Part shown: in pieces, positions 8,724 through 15,663 of the stretch
How the letters are laid out: every line of letters begins with the position of its first letter
Position numbering within the stretch: position 1 is the first letter of the stretch
Notes under the pieces: generated by a model
What the model was told of the DNA's origin: nothing
The model's input: only the letters and a program-made list of their open reading frames with translations
Databases searched by the model: none
DNA from: a virus
Strand: one strand, 5' to 3'
Virus record (IMG/VR): IMGVR_UViG_3300017917_001274
Coordinates: 1 to 64,000 of that record
DNA: 64,000 nucleotides
Made by a program: the position numbers and the translations under genes

Positions 8724-9508
8724 TTTACGATATCGATCATTTGACGCATCCAACCAATTGTGCCTGGTTGGTAGCTTTCTATAGTTTCATTCTTAGGTAA
8801 TTCAATTCCTGAACGACCCAATGTTTCTCTGGCTGCAGATACAAGTTCTTCGTAGTTAGGCAGTTTTCTGATATACTTAATAATTGCTTCAACTGAACGA
8901 ATATCTTTTACCGTAGCTGTCTGACCTAATAGCTGTTTAGCAATAGTATTCCAATCGTCGCCGCCTGGAACTGTTTCATCTGTTTCTGGATTCATTAAAC
9001 CAAACTTAGGTGAATACTTCATGCCTCTGGCACGAGCAATAGAACTTAGTAATATGTGACGATGTTCACCTCTGAAAGGGCTGTCTGCGAGACTGCCTAT
9101 CATGCTCATCTGTTGAAACTTAGGATTGGCTGAGAACATGAAATCTGTCTGTGCAAATCCGTTCTCCGGATTACCGTCAATGGGAGTTTTTAAATGTACG
9201 TTATCACCGGATAACTTTACGCTGTCTTTGCCAAATATTGTTCTAAGTTTTTCTGCGAATTCTGTTTTGTTAATTTCATTAGCATCCACTGACAGATCAA
9301 GATCGCCCGAATCTGCCTTGCGTCCGGTGGTTCCTAACCATTTGATGGGCACACCCTCTTCATCTTTGTCAGTGCTGAAATCTACACCTGTTTGCTTTTC
9401 AAGATAGGCGATAGTGGTGGGGATCTCTGCTCGTGTGATTCTGCGAGTTAAAGGTTGCTTATCGGCGCCTTTGAAAACATTGCCGCCTTCAAATAATTCA
9501 TTCGTCAT
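8720..9508 (-). CDS. Pol-beta-type nucleotidyltransferase, probably packaged
   Basis: 262 aa. Residues 55-80 carry GTTGRKADSGDLDLSVD, the G-[GS]...DxD signature of the DNA polymerase beta/nucleotidyltransferase superfamily. Later conserved-looking blocks are FAQTDFMFS (possible third Asp) and FRGEHRHILLSSIARARG. The N-terminus MTNELFEGGNVFK has a Leu-x-Glu site near the start. It overlaps both neighbours by a few bases (9498-9779 upstream, 7506-8723 downstream), so the three are a coupled cassette. The substrate is unknown: DNA gap filling, tRNA or protein nucleotidylation are all possible. Confidence 0.75.
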   Translation of the reverse strand: MTNELFEGGNVFKGADKQPLTRRITRAEIPTTIAYLEKQTGVDFSTDKDEEGVPIKWLGTTGRKADSGDLDLSVDANEINKTEFAEKLRTIFGKDSVKLSGDNVHLKTPIDGNPENGFAQTDFMFSANPKFQQMSMIGSLADSPFRGEHRHILLSSIARARGMKYSPKFGLMNPETDETVPGGDDWNTIAKQLLGQTATVKDIRSVEAIIKYIRKLPNYEELVSAARETLGRSGIELPKNETIESYQPGTIGWMRQMIDIVK

Positions 9509-9779
9509 TTTCGTCTTGATTCTTGGATTGTCGTTTGCTTTCTACTATTTTGCGTATACCACGTGTGAACTTGGCAGTGTCCTGACCACGAATAGCATTG
9601 ATAAATCTACGCTCGAGCTCATCTGCCTGCTCTGGAGTATAGTTTTTATGAATGCTTTCCAATAGGTTAATCGCAGAATTGATAATGTTAGTGGCTCGGC
9701 TTTCAAATAATGCGTCTTTGTTACGCACTTCTGCCAGCTCATTCAATTCCTGCAGTATGGATCTTGTTCTAAGTTTCAT
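9498..9779 (-). CDS. Small helical protein with capsid-targeting-like N-terminus
   Basis: 93 aa, highly charged and helical. The N-terminus MKLRTRSILQELNEL contains an Ile-Leu-x-Glu site. The body (EQADELERRFINAIRGQDTAKF) looks like a compact helical bundle and the C-terminus is a Lys/Gln/Asp/Glu tail. It is first gene of the cassette with the nucleotidyltransferase and ligase-like genes, so it may be their partner. Function unknown. Confidence 0.6.
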   Translation of the reverse strand: MKLRTRSILQELNELAEVRNKDALFESRATNIINSAINLLESIHKNYTPEQADELERRFINAIRGQDTAKFTRGIRKIVESKRQSKNQDENDE

Positions 9780-9884
9780 TAGGTACCCGGTTTGTTTATA
9801 TATTTAACTCAATTTAATCATATTGTAAACTATTCTTAGAATTATGTCAAAAACTCAGTATTTGCCATGATATTTTTCTCTCAG

Positions 9885-9892
9885 TATAAATA
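9885..9892 (+). promoter_or_regulatory. T4-type late promoter TATAAATA
   Basis: Exact TATAAATA inside the palindrome CAGTATAAATACTG. It is 24 nt upstream of the first gene of the 9.9-10.9 kb plus-strand operon. Confidence 0.75.
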
Positions 9893-9915
9893 CTGATACA
9901 CACAAGGAGAGAGTA

Positions 9916-10038
9916 ATGTTTAAGAAAGTTCTATCATACATCTGGGAGTTTTTCTGTGCAGTGGGTCAAGCCAAATACGCTGCAGAATTAGCTCGTAATG
10001 GCAAATGGCGCGAAGCCCAGGAAGTTGCCTTAAAATAA
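9916..10038 (+). CDS. Small conserved phage protein (40 aa)
   Basis: 40 aa: MFKKVLSYIWEFF followed by a short helical, basic tail ending EAQEVALK. It has a strong AAGGAGAGAG ribosome-binding site and the TATAAATA late promoter. It is the first gene of a compact operon, and the next start (10040) follows after one base. I recall near-identical tiny proteins in T4-like aquatic phages, all without function. Confidence 0.65.
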   Translation: MFKKVLSYIWEFFCAVGQAKYAAELARNGKWREAQEVALK

Positions 10039-10039
10039 T

Positions 10040-10249
10040 ATGTTTTTCGAATTCGAAGAGGTCCCCTACAATGTTTGGGGACCTTGGCAAAACCAATGGG
10101 GTTATGTGACTTCTGTTGCTCAGTTCGATCACGACGATATCATGCTAAAGAGCATAACTCCGTATAACAAAAAAATAGTTCAAAGATTCACTAATTGGGA
10201 ATCTTGTCAACGAATGATAGAGCTTATAGAACAGGATAGGAGATTCTAA
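10040..10249 (+). CDS. Small acidic/aromatic phage protein (69 aa)
   Basis: 69 aa, rich in Trp, Phe and Asp (VPYNVWGPWQNQWGYV), soluble. No family recognised. It is the second gene of the late operon, and its stop overlaps the next start (TAATG). Confidence 0.6.
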   Translation: MFFEFEEVPYNVWGPWQNQWGYVTSVAQFDHDDIMLKSITPYNKKIVQRFTNWESCQRMIELIEQDRRF

Positions 10250-10332
10250 TGACACAGACACAATGGTGGCCCGTCACAGACGAAGAGTGGGAATGGTTAA
10301 ACTCGCCCACAAAACAATCAAGAAATCATTGA
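10249..10332 (+). CDS. Tiny Trp-rich peptide (27 aa)
   Basis: 27 codons starting MTQTQWWPVTDEEWEWL. The start overlaps the previous stop as TAATG and is preceded by AGGATAGGAGATT. Four Trp in 27 residues. Supported only by coupling, ribosome-binding site and operon position. Confidence 0.4.
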   Translation: MTQTQWWPVTDEEWEWLNSPTKQSRNH

Positions 10333-10380
10333 TTTTATTTTCTAAGATATATATAATACACTCATACACAGGAGAAGTTG

Positions 10381-10584
10381 ATGTTTACACCAGAACAATT
10401 AATTGACAATGTACAGAATGCCAAAAAGCAGGTAATCAGCACATTCGTAACACAAGAAGAAATTCAAAAAAGTTTACTACAACTCGTAGATGCACAGACA
10501 GCCTATTGCAAGACTTTGGCTCAAAATGCCCTGCTGTTTAGTCAGCTTTTTGTAAAGAATTTTGCTGTCGGTTCAGCAAAATAA
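10381..10584 (+). CDS. Phasin-like small helical protein
   Basis: 67 aa, all helical, starting MFTPEQLIDNVQNAKKQ and resembling the short phasin-type proteins (MFTPEQ opening, amphipathic helix, Phe-rich C-terminus). Phasins coat polyhydroxyalkanoate granules, but many short phasin-like proteins have other roles, so this is only a fold-level call. ATG at 10381 is preferred over the TTG one codon earlier; the AGGAG site fits either. Confidence 0.5.
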   Translation: MFTPEQLIDNVQNAKKQVISTFVTQEEIQKSLLQLVDAQTAYCKTLAQNALLFSQLFVKNFAVGSAK

Positions 10585-10624
10585 AGCAGTAAAATAGACA
10601 CATTCACACACAAGGAGAAATATT

Positions 10625-10912
10625 ATGTCTAAAGATTTTCAATTTCCAGCACCAACAGATATGAAATTACCAGAAGTTAAATTCAACAAGAACGGTTACG
10701 AGATCCGTACAGAAATTCTCGAAATGGCCAAAGATTTAGTTGGTCAAGAGTTCAGCTACAAGTTTCAAGGTTGGGAACTATCTACCAAGCGTGATGACAA
10801 GACTGGTCAGATCGTATCTAAAGTTGATATGCCTGAATTCCCAGGTTTAGATAAAGTTTTAGAAACTGCTGAAAAGATGTATAGTTTTGTAAACAACGGC
10901 AGCAAAAAATAA
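10625..10912 (+). CDS. Conserved phage protein, unknown function (95 aa)
   Basis: 95 aa, starting MSKDFQFPAPTDMKLPEV, with the conserved-looking core NGYEIRTEILEMAKDLVGQ and the C-terminal block LDKVLETAEKMYSFVNN. I recall this pattern in many T4-like cyanophage and pelagiphage proteins without an assigned role. Strong AAGGAG site; last gene of the operon before a bidirectional terminator. Confidence 0.65.
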   Translation: MSKDFQFPAPTDMKLPEVKFNKNGYEIRTEILEMAKDLVGQEFSYKFQGWELSTKRDDKTGQIVSKVDMPEFPGLDKVLETAEKMYSFVNNGSKK

Positions 10913-10945
10913 TATTATCACTGCATAGCAGTTTATAAGAGTAAT

Positions 10946-10972
10946 AAAAAAGCACCCTTCGGGGTGCTTTTT
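10946..10972. terminator. Bidirectional Rho-independent terminator
   Basis: AAAAAAGCACCC-TTCG-GGGTGCTTTTT works on both strands. It ends the 9.9-10.9 kb plus operon and the desaturase operon on the minus strand, whose stop codon is 2 bp away. Confidence 0.92.
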
Positions 10973-10973
10973 C

Positions 10974-11678
10974 TTATGATCTAAGTTTGGCTAATTTCAA
11001 GGCTTGTAGTATTCTTATATACATCCAGCCAATGTCAAACTCCCACCATCGCTGACTGAACTTGGCATTGCTGCCGTCAGCATGATGATTGTTGTGCAGT
11101 TCTTCGCCGCCAATCCAAAAAGCGATTGGCCATAAGTTACGACTGGTATCTTTGGTGTTGGTGTTGCGGTAACCCCACCAATGACTGAGTCCGTTGATAA
11201 CTCCTGCGGCAAAGAACGGAACCCATATCATTTGAATACCCCACACCAACAGCCCCCACGGTCCAAAGAGCAATAAGTCTATGACTAACATAATAAGAAT
11301 ACCCAGGCGACTATGGGTGGAGTAAACGTTGCGCTCGATCCAATCGTTGGGAGTATCTTTGCTCAACGATTCGACCATAGCAGAATCTTTGCTGGCAGAG
11401 TGATATAAAAAGGCACCGCCAAACAGCACACGCCAGATGCCGTAGATCTGTGGGCTGTGAGGATCACCTGCTTGATCACTCTTCTGATGATGTCTGCGAT
11501 GTATGGCCACCCATTGTTTAGTGACCATGCCTGTGGTCAGCCATAACCAGAAGCGCATAAAATGATTCACTGCTGGATGAAACTGCACAGCCTTGTGTGT
11601 TTGTGATCTATGTAGATATAGAGTAACACAGGCTATGGTGATTTGTACCATCACCAAGGTGTATATAAGTTCTAACAT
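10974..11678 (-). CDS. Fatty acid desaturase (acyl-CoA/acyl-lipid delta-9 type)
   Basis: 234-aa membrane di-iron desaturase that introduces a double bond into fatty acyl chains. The three histidine boxes are present: HRSQTH (23-28), HRRHH (60-64) and HNNHH (195-199). Hydrophobic helices lie at about 1-20, 35-55 and 122-165. It is shorter than typical bacterial delta-9 enzymes (about 300+ aa), mainly at the C-terminus, but the catalytic core is intact. Its ATG overlaps the aldolase stop (TAATG), so the two are coupled. Likely role: remodelling host membrane fluidity during infection. Confidence 0.88.
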   Translation of the reverse strand: MLELIYTLVMVQITIACVTLYLHRSQTHKAVQFHPAVNHFMRFWLWLTTGMVTKQWVAIHRRHHQKSDQAGDPHSPQIYGIWRVLFGGAFLYHSASKDSAMVESLSKDTPNDWIERNVYSTHSRLGILIMLVIDLLLFGPWGLLVWGIQMIWVPFFAAGVINGLSHWWGYRNTNTKDTSRNLWPIAFWIGGEELHNNHHADGSNAKFSQRWWEFDIGWMYIRILQALKLAKLRS

Positions 11679-12346
11679 TAGTATTTCCCAGAGGCCAAAA
11701 CAATCTTGCAGATATGTTCTAAACGCTCGATGTGTTCAAAGGCTCGCCATGGACTTGTGTCTATGGCCACGACCCCGTGTCCTTTGATGCCAACTATATC
11801 GTACTTAATCTCGCCTGTTTCATGATTTAAACCCAAGTTTTTGTGGCAAGCGTCTGCTAATTCTTGGCTAATAGGCGGTACATCTGGTACGTTTGACGCT
11901 ACTTTAGTGTAACGGCTAAGTTCTGGAAAACTATCAACTATGGTGCTGAGATCAATGCCCGCATGCATGGCCGCAATACAATAGGTAGGATGCACATGTA
12001 CTACCACACGAACTTCGCCTTTATGTTGTCCTAATTCTTTCTGTAAGCCAAAGTGCAGGGGAATTTCTCCGCTGGGCTTGAGATTAGAGCTGATATCGCT
12101 GTAGGGCAGTTCTTTCCATCCCCAACGATCTGCTAATAGTCCTGTGCCTGTTTCATTCCAACTATGAGGAGGTTTAATCAAGATCTTTTTAAATTGATCT
12201 GGCTGCAGAGTCTGCTTGCGAACACCCGACGGTGTTATATAAAAATGATCACGATCATGATGACGAATACTGACGTTGCCATCACGACTGGTGATCCAGT
12301 TACGCTTGTATGCTTCTACCATTATATCACAAATTGTTTCTAACAT
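11678..12346 (-). CDS. Class II aldolase/adducin family enzyme
   Basis: 222-aa zinc-dependent class II aldolase-type protein (L-fuculose-phosphate aldolase, L-ribulose-5-P epimerase or MtnB-type). Family features: GNVSIR near residue 35, the SSNLKPSGEIPLH block with the catalytic-site Glu, the metal-binding HVHPTYC and a third His in KGHGVVA. The start at 12346 is chosen because GAGAGGATAAAAATG gives a proper ribosome-binding site. The exact substrate cannot be told. It lies between isocitrate lyase and desaturase genes in one minus-strand operon. Confidence 0.85.
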   Translation of the reverse strand: MLETICDIMVEAYKRNWITSRDGNVSIRHHDRDHFYITPSGVRKQTLQPDQFKKILIKPPHSWNETGTGLLADRWGWKELPYSDISSNLKPSGEIPLHFGLQKELGQHKGEVRVVVHVHPTYCIAAMHAGIDLSTIVDSFPELSRYTKVASNVPDVPPISQELADACHKNLGLNHETGEIKYDIVGIKGHGVVAIDTSPWRAFEHIERLEHICKIVLASGKY

Positions 12347-12581
12347 TTTTATCCTCTCTGGCAAGTATGGGATCATTCCATACGTTGCGGTTATGTACTA
12401 CTGATTCTTTTAGTAATCTTAAAGTTTTCTCTTTTGGAGTTTCAGTGAATACGAAATATAATGAATTTATAGGCGGTCTACCTGTGCTTTCATCGTACAA
12501 TGTTTTGTATTCATAATAGGCAGTAAGCCAGATTACCCTTCCGCTGCTCATACGTCGAGGTAACCAGGCAAACTTACGCAT
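12327..12581 (-). CDS. Small phage protein, unknown function (84 aa)
   Basis: 84 aa, basic, aromatic N-terminal half ([19 protein letters not shown]) and a charged C-terminus. No family recognised. The ATG overlaps the isocitrate lyase stop and its end overlaps the aldolase start by 20 bases, so it belongs to the same translationally coupled operon. Confidence 0.6.
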   Translation of the reverse strand: MRKFAWLPRRMSSGRVIWLTAYYEYKTLYDESTGRPPINSLYFVFTETPKEKTLRLLKESVVHNRNVWNDPILAREDKNVRNNL

Positions 12582-13795
12582 TAATGGAACTGATCCGCTT
12601 CTGTTGATGTGGCCAATGCTGTGGTTGATGTTGCGCCAACTGCTGTGGCAATGGCGTCAAAGTAGGGAACACCTGCTTCACGCTGATGCTTGACCGTGGT
12701 AAAGCCTCTGTCCTGTGCGGCAAATTCACGTTGCTGCATATCTGAATAGCCACGCATGCCTGTCTGTTGATAGGCCTCAGCCATTTCAAATGTAGCAAGG
12801 TTATTGCAGTGGAATCCAGCCAGGGTGATGAACTGATAGGCATAGCCCATCTTGCCAATGTCTGCTTGGAAGCTCTCACATTGCTCTGGTGTTAGATACT
12901 TGCGCCAGTTGAAACTTGGTGAGCAGTTATAGGCCAATTGTTGATCGGGATATACTGCGTGGATGGCATCGGCAAACTTTTGAGCCTGCTCTAAATCAGG
13001 TGTAGAAGTTTCAAACCAGAGTAGATCTGCATAGGGAGCATAAGCAAGGCCACGAGCAATACAAGCATCCAATCCATTTTTAAAATGATAAAATCCTTCA
13101 TCGGTTCTTCCCTTGTCATAGTCAATAAACGGTTGATCCACAGGATCGATGTCTGTGGTGATCAATGTGCCCGATTCTGCATCTGTACGAGCAAGGATCA
13201 CGGTGTCAACTTCTGCGACATCTGCTGCCAAACGTGCGGCATTTAAATTACGGATAGCTTGACGAACAGGAATTAAAACCTTGCCACCTAAGTGTCCGCA
13301 TTTCTTTTCTGAGGATAATTGATCTTCAAAGTGTACAGCAGCAGCGCCTGCTTCGATGCAACTCAGTGTCAGTTCATAGGCATTGAGTGCGCCACCAAAT
13401 CCTGCTTCGCAGTCAGCGATGATGGGCAAATAATAATCTGTGTTACCTTCGCCTTCCAGTGTTTGGATCTGATCAGCACGACGCAGAGCATTGTTGATTT
13501 CTCGAACAACTTCTGGTACTGAGTTTACTGGATAAAGTGATTGATCGGGATAAACACGACCTGATGTATTTGCGGCTGCGGCGACCTGCCAACCTGATAG
13601 ATAAATTGCTTTGAGTCCAGCTTTGGCATGTTGTACTGCCTGCTGTCCGTTGTATGCCCCCAGTGTGGGAACATAGGGTTCGTTAGCCAATAATTCACGC
13701 AATTTTGTTGCGCCCTTTTTGGCCAATGTGTATTCAATTTTTAGGCTACCTTGTAGCTTTGCGACGTCTGCCTGTGTGTAATTACGCTTTTTCAT
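12581..13795 (-). CDS. aceA: Isocitrate lyase
   Basis: Glyoxylate-shunt enzyme: isocitrate to glyoxylate plus succinate. 404 aa against about 430 in E. coli, and complete. The catalytic signature is KKCGH at 164-168 with nucleophile Cys166. Also visible are YLSGWQ (65-70), the [12 protein letters not shown] metal/substrate loop (124-135), LLWFETSTP and NCSPSFNW. The C-terminus STEADQF matches the family end. It is preceded by CATAAATA (13820-13827) and GGGAGATTCT, so it looks late-expressed. No malate synthase is in the window. All recognisable catalytic residues are present, so activity is likely. Confidence 0.95.
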   Translation of the reverse strand: MKKRNYTQADVAKLQGSLKIEYTLAKKGATKLRELLANEPYVPTLGAYNGQQAVQHAKAGLKAIYLSGWQVAAAANTSGRVYPDQSLYPVNSVPEVVREINNALRRADQIQTLEGEGNTDYYLPIIADCEAGFGGALNAYELTLSCIEAGAAAVHFEDQLSSEKKCGHLGGKVLIPVRQAIRNLNAARLAADVAEVDTVILARTDAESGTLITTDIDPVDQPFIDYDKGRTDEGFYHFKNGLDACIARGLAYAPYADLLWFETSTPDLEQAQKFADAIHAVYPDQQLAYNCSPSFNWRKYLTPEQCESFQADIGKMGYAYQFITLAGFHCNNLATFEMAEAYQQTGMRGYSDMQQREFAAQDRGFTTVKHQREAGVPYFDAIATAVGATSTTALATSTEADQFH

Positions 13796-13853
13796 TTAGA
13801 ATCTCCCTTAAAAGCCAAGTATTTATGGCAGAGCAGCAGGTCTTCTACAGGAC

Positions 13854-13882
13854 TTGACAAAATCATTAACTGAGTATATAAT
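13854..13882 (+). promoter_or_regulatory. Sigma-70-type promoter (leaderless start)
   Basis: TTGACA, 17-bp spacer, TATAAT. The ATG at 13889 begins 6 nt after the -10 box, about where transcription should start, so the message is probably leaderless. Confidence 0.8.
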
Positions 13883-13888
13883 AACAAT

Positions 13889-14473
13889 ATGAGAAAAATC
13901 ATTTTAACAGACGCAGACGGTGTTTTATTAGATTGGGAATTCGCTTTTGGAGTTTGGATGGAGCAACACGGATTCCAAAAACAAGACGAATGGCAGTTCA
14001 AATACGATATTGGCAAACGCTATGGCATCGACAAAGAACAGGCTAAAAAGCTGATCAAAATGTTCAATGAATCGGCGCATATGGGATTCCTTCCTCCCTT
14101 GCGTGATGCCATGTTCTATGTAAAAAGACTACACGAAGAACACGGTTACCAATTCCATTGTATCACATCAATGAGCGCAGATGAAAATGCACAAGAATTA
14201 CGCAAAATGAATCTGCACAAGTTGTTCGGTGAAACTGCTTTCAGCAAATTTATCATTTTGGACACAGGTGCTGACAAAGATGAAGTCTTGGAAAAGTACC
14301 GAGACAAGGGCTACTGGTGGATCGAAGACAAAATCACCAATGCTGTGGCTGGGCATAACGTAGGACTAAAACCCTTGCTGATGGAACACGGTCATAACAT
14401 GGACTACGAACATCCAGAAATTCCACGTGTTAAAAATTGGAAAGAAATCTACGAACTAATCGTTAATGGATAA
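13889..14473 (+). CDS. HAD-superfamily phosphatase (nucleotidase-like)
   Basis: 194 aa. The N-terminal catalytic motif DADGVLLDW (DxDG) is HAD motif I, ITSMSAD fits motif II, and WWIEDKITN near residue 150 fits the acidic motif III/IV. It resembles 5'(3')-deoxyribonucleotidase-like phage HADs. The likely role is nucleotide or polynucleotide dephosphorylation; the substrate is not certain. Early-type promoter directly upstream, divergent from isocitrate lyase. Confidence 0.8.
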   Translation: MRKIILTDADGVLLDWEFAFGVWMEQHGFQKQDEWQFKYDIGKRYGIDKEQAKKLIKMFNESAHMGFLPPLRDAMFYVKRLHEEHGYQFHCITSMSADENAQELRKMNLHKLFGETAFSKFIILDTGADKDEVLEKYRDKGYWWIEDKITNAVAGHNVGLKPLLMEHGHNMDYEHPEIPRVKNWKEIYELIVNG

Positions 14474-14486
14474 CTGCGTACATTAT

Positions 14487-14494
14487 TATAAATA
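14487..14494 (+). promoter_or_regulatory. T4-type late promoter TATAAATA
   Basis: Exact TATAAATA 23 nt upstream of the AdoMetDC-like gene. Followed by an AAGGAG ribosome-binding site. Confidence 0.75.
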
Positions 14495-14516
14495 ACCCTG
14501 TAACAAGGAGAATCTT

Positions 14517-14867
14517 ATGTATTGGGGTTATCATTTAATGTTGGATTGCAGTGGCTGTACTGGTATTGACAGCCGAGACAATATCTATAAGTTTATCAAA
14601 GATTTAGTTCAGCGCATAGACATGACTGCTCACGGTGAGCCCGTTATTGAATATCTATTGCCCGGAGATCCCAAGCAGGGCTACAGCCTCATGCAGTTGA
14701 TAACCACATCTAATATCTGCGGACACTTTATGGAGCTCGACGGTACTGCTTACTTTGATGTGTTCAGTTGCAAACCTTTTGATCTTGCAGTGGCACAGGA
14801 TGTTGTTCGTGAATACTTTGCACCTAAGAAAATGCGAGTAAACTTTATCACCAGACATGCAGATTGA
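14517..14867 (+). CDS. S-adenosylmethionine decarboxylase-like pyruvoyl enzyme
   Basis: 116 aa, the length of the short bacterial SpeD class. Family features are HLMLDCSGC at the N-terminus and the core SLMQLITTSNICGH...AYFDVFSCKPFDLAVAQ. In true SpeD the self-cleavage site is Glu-Ser (ESHIS-H); here it is Thr64-Ser65 (TSNICGH) with His70 and Cys85 kept. The serine that becomes the pyruvoyl group is therefore present but its neighbours differ. SpeD relatives have been shown to act as arginine or ornithine decarboxylases, so the substrate is open. Coupled to the HDOD-like gene by an 11-base overlap. Confidence 0.78.
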   Translation: MYWGYHLMLDCSGCTGIDSRDNIYKFIKDLVQRIDMTAHGEPVIEYLLPGDPKQGYSLMQLITTSNICGHFMELDGTAYFDVFSCKPFDLAVAQDVVREYFAPKKMRVNFITRHAD

Positions 14868-15573
14868 TTTTGTAAAAGTACCTTATACCACAGGTCCTAA
14901 TATGGTTAAAAATACAGGACCTGTTTTTATTTCTACGCCTTCGCAGGAAATTCTAAAACAAAAGCATCTGGAGTTAGCTCGCTTTGACACAGATCTATGG
15001 GCACAGGATCCTAAGCTGAACAAGGTCATAGCTCGAGCTGCCGAACGATGTAATGTGTTCAGCGATGACATCCGTGATCTTGCACTGAGATTAGAAGAAG
15101 ATGTGGCCATAATGCATCAAGGTAGATTGGCTGCTATCTGCTTTTGTTTTCCCAGCGGTTTTATTCCCAGACAACGATTGGGCTTAGAACTATCGGAAAT
15201 ACATCGCCCTGTGGCAGACGGAGAATTGTTGGTCAGAGCCAGCCCGGGCATTGCTCGAGTAATGACCGAACAGGAAAGTTTTCGCCGTTGGGTCTGGACC
15301 GTGACTGCCAATCCCAATCTCAGCAATCATCCCAGTGCCCGAGTAGATACGGTAGCAGAGTCTATGGATGACCTGTATTTTCGCTATGAAACACAGACTA
15401 CTATGAAAGTAGACTCGGAAACCAGCCTATTCTTTGTTCACGTAAATGTTGTGCCCTTGCGTAGTGTTTGGAACACACGGATCTTAGACAGCATAAATTC
15501 CATGTCAGACGCAGTTTTGACCTACAAAAACCTCCATAATATCAAACGATTACTAAATACTTTTGGGGAGTAG
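14857..15573 (+). CDS. Haem-dependent oxidative N-demethylase-like (DUF3445/HDOD family)
   Basis: 238 aa. The core AAICFCFPSGFIPRQRLGLELSEIH-PV and the later RYETQTTMKVDSETSLFFVHV match my memory of the DUF3445/HDOD family, PAS-like haem enzymes that oxidatively demethylate secondary amines. The axial haem ligand cannot be assigned by eye. The gene overlaps the AdoMetDC-like gene upstream, and its last three codons (GGG GAG TAG) form the first conserved strand of the riboswitch before terC. Call is at family level. Confidence 0.7.
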   Translation: MQIDFVKVPYTTGPNMVKNTGPVFISTPSQEILKQKHLELARFDTDLWAQDPKLNKVIARAAERCNVFSDDIRDLALRLEEDVAIMHQGRLAAICFCFPSGFIPRQRLGLELSEIHRPVADGELLVRASPGIARVMTEQESFRRWVWTVTANPNLSNHPSARVDTVAESMDDLYFRYETQTTMKVDSETSLFFVHVNVVPLRSVWNTRILDSINSMSDAVLTYKNLHNIKRLLNTFGE

Positions 15574-15655
15574 CCATCCTACCAAGGATTTCTAAGTCGT
15601 CAATTCGGTAAGCAATTACCCGGTTTAGAAACGAAGCGGCAAGACCATTTTTAGG
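15563..15655 (+). promoter_or_regulatory. yybP-ykoY-type manganese riboswitch (cis to terC)
   Basis: The RNA between the HDOD-like stop and terC has the two hallmark conserved strands of the yybP-ykoY Mn2+ riboswitch: GGGGAGTAGCC at 15565-15575 and GGCAAGACC at 15638-15646. Helices lie between them, and an AGGAG ribosome-binding site follows at 15653. Known members control Mn exporters and TerC/Alx, and the gene downstream is TerC. The aptamer starts inside the upstream coding sequence and uses its stop codon. Confidence 0.82.
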
Positions 15656-15663
15656 AGACTAAG

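Noticed and set aside
12574-12879. Minus-strand ORF inside isocitrate lyase
   Set aside because: Out-of-frame Gln/Pro/His-rich shadow; the isocitrate lyase frame is certain.
13889-14473. T4 polynucleotide kinase 3'-phosphatase
   Set aside because: It has HAD motifs but no kinase domain, and the cap region does not clearly match; kept as a generic HAD phosphatase.
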